Below the pieces are notes generated by a model. The model ran no database searches, was not told the origin of the DNA, and saw only the letters and a list, made by a program, of their open reading frames with translations. From positions 124,001 through 188,000 of the forward strand of contig JAMXBD010001213.1 in NCBI GenBank assembly GCA_024138025.1: a DNA stretch of 64,000 nucleotides, in the 5' to 3' direction. Shown here in pieces: positions 57,828 through 64,000 of the stretch (positions are counted from its first letter, which is position 1; the number at the start of each line of letters is the position of its first letter). Source of the stretch: Combretum micranthum (taxonomy: Eukaryota > Streptophyta > Magnoliopsida > Myrtales > Combretaceae). The position numbers and the translations under genes are program-made.

Positions 57828-60762
57828 CTAAAAAGGAAGAAATACCTTAATAAGTATTTCATCACTTAACTAGTCCAAGCTATCTCATACAAACTATCAA
57901 ATTCGTAATTCTTGTCCTAAGAGGAAATTCCAACTTAAAACGGCCATAACTTGGTCGTTTTAACTCGGAATTTAGAAAACTATATATCGATTTCTATCTA
58001 ATTCGAAAGATTTATCTATTACTAATATTATTTTAAAGTTTTGAAAATATTTAGGCCACAAAACAGAGGGATCAGATCTGATCAGAAATAATTTTTAATT
58101 CCGAAAAATAGTTTGTAGATGTTTGTAATATTCCTACTATATAGATTAACTATACATGCAATATTGATGATTTCCTATCATGAATGGTATGTTATGAGCT
58201 TGATGTATGCATGCTTTTGACAATATTTACTAAAAGGAATTTTTAGAAACTTTTTATTTGTAAAACTCCATGGCTATTTACTTTTAAGAAAACTAGTTTC
58301 CTAACTTTGATCATTTCCATTCGTTTTGGATTTATTTCTTAAGAAAATATAATTATCCTTGTTAAAATTGAGTATTCACTATATCTATTACTTTATAACC
58401 TTCATTTCTACATAAAAATTTCCATTTTACACTTTGTAAACATGTCTTCAAGTAGTGTTGATTCCAAAATCCGAATTTTGTAAAAATTGTTTTTGTAGTG
58501 ATTCCTTTAAGTAAAAATCATTTGATACTTTGAAAATTAAAGCTCAACCATGCCTAGCCACTAAGGACTTCATTTCTCTAATAAAATTTCTAATTTGAGT
58601 TTGAAAAATATGGGTTTTCATGCCATTATTCTATTGTTACGAATTTCTTAAAATGACAACAACTTAAATTTTCCTACTTTATTTCTATAATGCATCATGC
58701 ATATATGTATTACCTACAAGCTATTGTTATGAAGGTTATGAGATGATCTACCTATATATATACATATAGTACCAAGAATTCTTTTTGAAAATCTTTACTT
58801 TGCAAAATTTTGAATTTTTACTAGACTTAAGAAAAATAGTTTTTCTTCTTATAAAATCATACTTGCTTTTATCAAAACTCAACCTTGATGACCTATATAA
58901 CCATCACCTTCATTATTTCAACAAAACCCTTCATTTCGGGGTTAGAAAATAGGTGTTTACATTGGTGGTTTACCTAAGTACGAATTTTACAAAATTTTAA
59001 AGAATGAAAATATTGTTTAACCTATTCTTGGAAACCATTTGTTATTCTAAGATTATATTTTGATAGACCTCTTTTATCCTTATCAAAACTTGGTCTTTGT
59101 TATATATATTCCCTAGGACTTCCATTTTCCTGTAAAAATTATCATTTTGGCATTTGGAAATAGGTGTTTAAATTGTGGCTATTTTCAAATCCGCATTTTG
59201 AAAAATTCATTTGAGTTTGTTTTCTTTGTAAAACTCATTTAGTCTTTCAAAAACCATTTCTTAATCAACCCTACCCCTTAAGGCTTCCATTTCCTTAATA
59301 AAAATCTTATTTTGAAGTTGAAAAATGGGTTTTCAAAATTGGTCTTGGTTGAGATCCGAATTTACAAAATTTATTTTTGGATATACCTTTTGATAAAATC
59401 TATCTAAACTTATGAAAATCCATTCCTTACATATCATATCTTGAGAGCCTTCCATATCTTGAATAAAAACTTCATTTTTTGAGTTGAAAAACATGTTTTT
59501 AAAATGCGTTGGCCTAAATCCGAAAATGAGATTTTTATTTTGAAAATCACCTTTGATTATTGTAAAAAGAGGTCTTGATGATATAGATACATTAAGCCTT
59601 CATTATCTCAAGTAAAAATTTCATTTTGACACTTGGAAAGTGGTTTTTAAATAGGGGGTCTTGCCTAAGTACAAATTTCACTATTTTTGGTTGAGTTCAA
59701 AACCAAGATCTACACTTAATATGAACATAAATATAAAAGAAACCCGTGGTAGTAAACTATAAACTCATAGATCTAAACTTTACTCATCAAAATCATTCAT
59801 TCATGTTATCTATTCCCTAAGCCCTTCATTTTAAATGAAAAATACACATTTTGAAGTTGAAAAATAACTTTTCTAAATATGGTTCTTTTTCATCCGAATT
59901 TTCAAAAATGATTTTTATTGAAAATAAAATAGATCTTGAGCTTTCTAAAACTTTCCTACTATCATCATGCTACTATAAGTTGTTTATGAACATAAAACAA
60001 AATTCTAATGTATTTATGAACTCAAAACACTAGATCTAGTTTACTATACTAGTTATGTAAACCGCCAAATTTTTCAGAATCGGTTTAGCATAAAACCCTA
60101 AACCGAAAGTTAAACGAAATCCTAAAGGTCAACAAAACCCTAGTTTACCGTATCCAACTAAATCCAGCATTGTTGTTTTCTTTGGCCCTAAAAAACGGAG
60201 TTGGGATAATTAGCTAGAATAGTTCGTAATAACCATAGGTTTTATAAAAATATCAGTTTCGCGAATTTCGGGTGTCCTTCGAACCCGATCGGATACGGTT
60301 CTCGAAAAGCATGTCCGGAAGCCCGGAATAATAAAAATATTCCAAATACACCATTAGACACTTAAAAATATAAGTTTTCCAAAAATATCAGTTTCGTAAT
60401 TTTTCGGTAAGTAAAAATAATAGATATAGCTATTATAAGCGTATTTTCTTACTACCGGTACTTTATTAGTCATATCTATCTTACATTACACTATTCATTA
60501 CTATTCTACACTATTCTTTTATCTTTAATTGTTCTTACACCTATTCTTACACTCTACATAACCTATAAACTTAACTGTTTACCTTTCCCATAACTTTATT
60601 TCACATCTACCTTACACATTACATCTTTCATTTATCAAAAAGTCAAAGAAAAATAATCACATCCCCCCTCCCATGCATGGCCGGCGCCCCTTGTCCCCCT
60701 TTCCCTCTCAATTTGTTTATTTTTCTTTTATTTAATCACACAAAAATCACTCCTCAATTTCC

Positions 60763-60770
60763 TATAAATA
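60763..60770 (+). promoter_or_regulatory. LTR TATA box (S6)
   Basis: TATAAATACCCCC followed by a CU-rich, ATG-free leader of about 150 bases ending at TTTAG|GTAA. Confidence 0.7.
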
Positions 60771-62590
60771 CCCCCTCCTCTTTCACTTCTTTCACACATT
60801 CACTACCCACAAATTCATACCAAAACTCTCTCAAAATACTATCCCAAAACTCTCTCAAAATAATCCCACAAACTTCCACCAACAACAAAAACCCATAACC
60901 ACATAACCATACCAAAGTCTCCTTTAGGTAACTACCTTCTTTTAATTTCTTCTTCTTCATGTCATGTAACTTTACATGACCATAGTGTGAGTTTCCAAAG
61001 ACTACAAGTTATGGAAACTACATTATGTTCATGTATTGTTCTTGTTCATGAAAAATCTATTTACGTTCTTGTTATTATTTGTTCATATTATTGCTACTAT
61101 ATCTAAATATTATTATCTATATTATATATATATATACATATTCTTTAGAGCATATAAGATCACTTGCAATTTATTTATTTCATGCAAAGCAATTTATTTA
61201 TTTATTCCATTGCAATTTATTTATTTATCCCTTGTTATTCTAAGACTAGTCTCTAGTATTAGACTTGTTCTCATCAAGTCAAAACAAGTTTTTCTTTATT
61301 TCATTTTATTTTGTTATGGGACTAGTCTACTTCTTAGTCCCAGGAGCCTTGAAAAAGCTAAGACTCCAATACTTGACTTTATTAGCTATGTTTTATGCTA
61401 TTTTGTTTACTATTACTCTCATAATCATGTTCATTTAGATTGTTGTCCAAAAATTTTAATTTCTAAAGATAATTAAACAAAAAGAAGAATTTTGTCACTT
61501 AGAAATAAGTTTACTTAAAGTATAAAATCTATAAACTCAATCCTTTCAAGTTATAAAAAGAACTCACTATAAATTTTAGAAACTACTTTTACTTTAAAAA
61601 GCTACTTAAACCTTATTATTCCACCTTGTTTTTCAAAAGAAAATATTTGTTGATACAAAATGGTTCTTTTATAAAGAAAATAAGACGAATGGCTAAGGAA
61701 TTTTCAAGTAAAGACCTTTACAAACAAATAGGCAAAGAAAATCTAGGTTTGAAAACAAAAGAAAGTTATTCCTCTTCAATTACAAGAGGAAATCAATAAG
61801 ATTTAGAAACTAGTTTTACTACAAAGAGTTCTTAAATTGTCCATATTGTTTTTATGAAGAAAACAAATTTTCATGCATTGATTTTATGAAAACATAAGAT
61901 ATGAGGAAAGGATGAGAAATTTCAAAGTAAAGATTTTTGCAAAACAAATAAACAAAGGAATTTGCACAAGAAAAATAATTATGAAGAATAGCATATTTTC
62001 TAAGAACTTCAAAATAGTATTAGTGTAGCTTAGAAAGTAGAAGATTTTATTTTCAAAAAGGTTACTTAGGAAAGATAAATAAAACCAACATAAAACGTTT
62101 TTAGAAAACAAAGAAAACAAGGTATTCATTTCAAAGAAATTTACAAAAACAATTTCCGAAAAGCTTCAAACCAACATTGTTTTACCTAAGAAAAATAATT
62201 GGACAACAAGACACATGAGCATTCTTAAATATGAGTTATATAGTTATAAAAAGAGAATTTTTCAACTATATAGATAACTAAGTATTTATCAAACAAATTT
62301 TGATTTCTTGAACCAAGGTTGTTTTTACTTGGAAATCCGTGGTGAATCTTTTGCCACGTTTCAGAGCCTATATGGCTTTTTTTGTTGAAAATAATTTTGG
62401 AAATGGGTAGAAATTTTTGAGTAGGTAGAAATCGGTATATTATATGCGCGATTCCGAGTTAAAATGACTAAGTTATGGCCATTTTAAGTTGGAACATTCA
62501 TTTATACGAACTTTAACGTTCTTTTGACATTGTTTGTCAAAATTCAAGAAAATCATCAGAGAACTTATTATGGGTATTTTCTTTAGTTAG

Positions 62591-62637
62591 GTGACCCCGA
62601 GGAAGGATTCTTTTACCCCAAGGATTATTACGACTAA
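62591..62637 (+). other. Candidate Pol tail exon in S6
   Basis: 47 nt: GT, then 14 codons (DPEEGFFYPKDYYD), then TAA. Confidence 0.6.
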
Positions 62638-64000
62638 GTGGAGTGTGTGAACGACTCATCCACCTAGAGAAAAGTCGACATGGCATCGTGAGTTTATTTC
62701 ATTAAAAGCTATACTTGTTGTGCTTGTAAATTAGTTGCATTAGAGTTAGGAAAAGATAAACCGATGTGTATGTAAAATAATTCCTTGAAAGAATTATTAA
62801 GAATATCGAAGCCGGAATTGTTTTAAATGATTGTTTTAGTATAGTATTGATTTGTATGAAATTCTTTGATCGCCTTAAATTTAAAAATAATTATGCTATG
62901 ACTTTATAAATAAATGAATTCATACATACTACGAAGTGAGTCACATTTCATTTGGGTTATTATCCTTGGGTGAGAAGGATAGTAAGCTCATGTCGAAAGC
63001 AACACTTGGCGGGAGATCCGAAGCGATTGCTTGGCGACTTAATGGAAAATGCTTGGCGGAAGATCCGAAAGCAAGGTCAATCAGGTAGATTCGGAATGCT
63101 TGGCGATGAGTGCTCGCGAGCATGAAAACTTTTTAATTAAAACTACTTGAATTGAGGTTATGTATCACCAAACCCGAATGGAAAGCATAAATCCATTCAA
63201 CATATAGTTCCCGGAAAACTATATGCTCGTTTGCCCACGTGCTTGTTGCATTAGATTTGTTTGTTTAATCAACTTGTTTGAAATCTTGTTACAAGAAGTT
63301 ATTTATGGAAATAGTTATCACTAAGCCTATTAACTTACACCCCATAGATATCTTTTGCAGTTTCCTTACTTATGGTTAAGGCCACGAGGACCTTACGGGC
63401 AGGTAATCTCTTTTGGATAATAGAAATTTAGATAAAGTGTAGCATTAATATTGATGTACAAATATCCATGTAATAGATTAGTGATCAAGAAGAAATGTCC
63501 CTAAGTTTGTAAAGCCATTGATATGAATGAATATATTATGAATCCTCTTTTCTTAAATGTGTTATTTATATCTTCTTAAACTTCATAATTCCATATATGG
63601 TCCTCTAAAGTTGTGAAAGCACGCCTTACACTTAATATAAAAGCTTTTGGAATGGATAAAGTTGTCATACTTAAGCTTTAATATTGAGTGTGGCGGACTG
63701 CACGCTTAGGGTACCGTTGGGGCGTGACAAGTTATAAATGCATGAACACTAAGATAGTTATGTGAATGATATATGCATAAATCATAAGCAAAACAAAAAT
63801 AATAACTCAAATAACAAGATTTAAAGCATAAATAAAAATCAAAGCTACAAAAAGTTAGATCTACAAATATAACTACTTTTAGCAAGAAAATAATAATAAT
63901 ACAAGAGAGCACTCATGGATAAGAGGAGTGTTTCATTTTGGCATCATCATCCTTAGCTTTTAAGCTTAGGGAAAGTCATTTGATGCATGAAACTCTACTA

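Larger units (their letters stand above)
60056..63729 (+). mobile_element. S6: group A solo LTR nested in E5 LTR
   Basis: 3674 bp, TGTAAACCGCC to GGGGCGTGACA. TSD AGTTA is exact (60051-60055, 63730-63734). Features: TATA (60763), donor TTTAG|GTAA (60928), conserved block (about 62390-62498), acceptor GTTAG (62589-62590), tail exon, donor TC|GTGAGT (62698), variable repeat zone with GCTTGGCGGAAGATCCGAAAGC units (about 62995-63120), acceptor TTTTGCAG (63359-63360) and terminal hairpin (about 63620-63697). It is the least damaged group A LTR here and very similar to S2. Confidence 0.96.
55648..64000 (-). mobile_element. E5: minus-strand chromovirus deletion derivative (runs off the window)
   Basis: Right to left: 5' LTR (64000 to 56773, containing S6), PBS, about 240 bases of leader, then a jump into the distal part of the 3' LTR (56530-55662). 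The whole coding region and the promoter half of the 3' LTR are gone. At the left edge TGTCACGCCCCAAG (55648-55661) precedes TGTCACGCCCCGAAGGG. This could be the stump of another LTR with CCAAG as TSD, or a short slippage copy. The outer end is not in view. Confidence 0.8.
56773..64000 (-). repeat. E5 5' LTR (group A), split by S6 and cut by the window end
   Basis: Present as 56773-60055 and 63735-64000. It begins (plus view) TGTTACGCCCCGAAGGGTACCC. Carries the terminal hairpin (about 56805-56885), palindrome (about 57290-57315), acceptor AAACAG (about 57150), tail exon, conserved block (about 57925-58010), and a very long AT-rich intron-like part. Near 63950 the minus strand reads CTAAGGATGATGATG, the first donor with GT changed to GA. 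Confidence 0.88.

Noticed and set aside
61036..61476. 146-codon open frame in S6
   Set aside because: Lies in the AT-rich intron-like part of an LTR, has T-rich codons giving Phe/Leu/Tyr/Ile strings, and the same place in sibling LTRs is not open. Not coding.

Overview
The window looks like AT-rich, gene-free heterochromatin from a flowering plant, probably a eudicot. The coding material I could identify all belongs to retrotransposons: chromodomain-type Ty3/gypsy pol, Ty1/copia pol, and a remnant of a different Ty3/gypsy lineage. I found no host gene, rRNA or tRNA. Names used here: E1-E5 are Ty3/gypsy chromovirus elements with pol, PPT or PBS traces; S1-S6 are solo LTRs; C1 is a Ty1/copia element. 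Group A and group B are two related classes of very long LTRs (about 3.4-4.7 kb). Their first ~12 bases are similar, TGTAA(A/G)CCCC-like, and they end (GGGTACCC..GGGGCGTGACA) alike.

Layout. 1-27133 is a nested plus-strand stack. E1 (pol end 1-1995, 3' LTR 1996-5644) appears to sit in the last 35 bases of the 5' LTR of E2. E2 (deleted pol 5680-8798, 3' LTR 8799-19323) sits in the chromodomain end of E3, of which only 55 bases of pol (19324-19378) and the 3' LTR (19379-27133) remain in view. The E2 LTR is split by minus-strand solo LTR S1 (10313-17350, TSD TCTAG), itself split by plus-strand solo LTR S2 (13005-16568, TSD GAGAG). The E3 LTR is split by solo LTR S3 (22071-26149, TSD CATAG/CATAT). 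27134-30348 holds a decayed minus-strand gypsy gag-protease remnant and unassigned AT-rich DNA. 30349-37065 is copia element C1 (LTR, PBS, gag, pre-integrase, integrase), cut by group B solo LTR S4 (31349-36095, TSD AGCAA) and by a probable MITE. 38211-55348 is E4, the only complete element (minus strand, TSD CACTA): two LTRs, a degraded PBS, an unrecognised ORF1, gag, protease, RT, RNase H, integrase, chromodomain and PPT. Group B solo LTR S5 (47325-50804, TSD TCACT) lies inside its ORF1. 55648-64000 is E5, a minus-strand deletion derivative with a clear PBS; its 5' LTR holds solo LTR S6 (60056-63729, TSD AGTTA).

Main discovery candidate. At the end of the chromodomain, pol carries a 5' splice-site consensus (AG|GTAYG, phase 1) in all four copies that retain this region. 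Each long LTR carries, about 2.3-2.5 kb in, a 3' splice site (TTAG|G) followed in the matching phase by a short ORF. In seven copies this ORF runs exactly 47 nt to a stop and encodes an acidic tail ending P-x-D-Y-(Y/F)-(D/Y). Codons vary mainly at third positions and all three stop codons occur. This suggests that Pol is completed by splicing from the internal region into its own 3' LTR. The same LTRs also share leader splice-site motifs, a conserved ~65-nt block inside the intron, and a covarying hairpin near the LTR end.

All comparisons were made by eye; no alignment, folding or database search was run.
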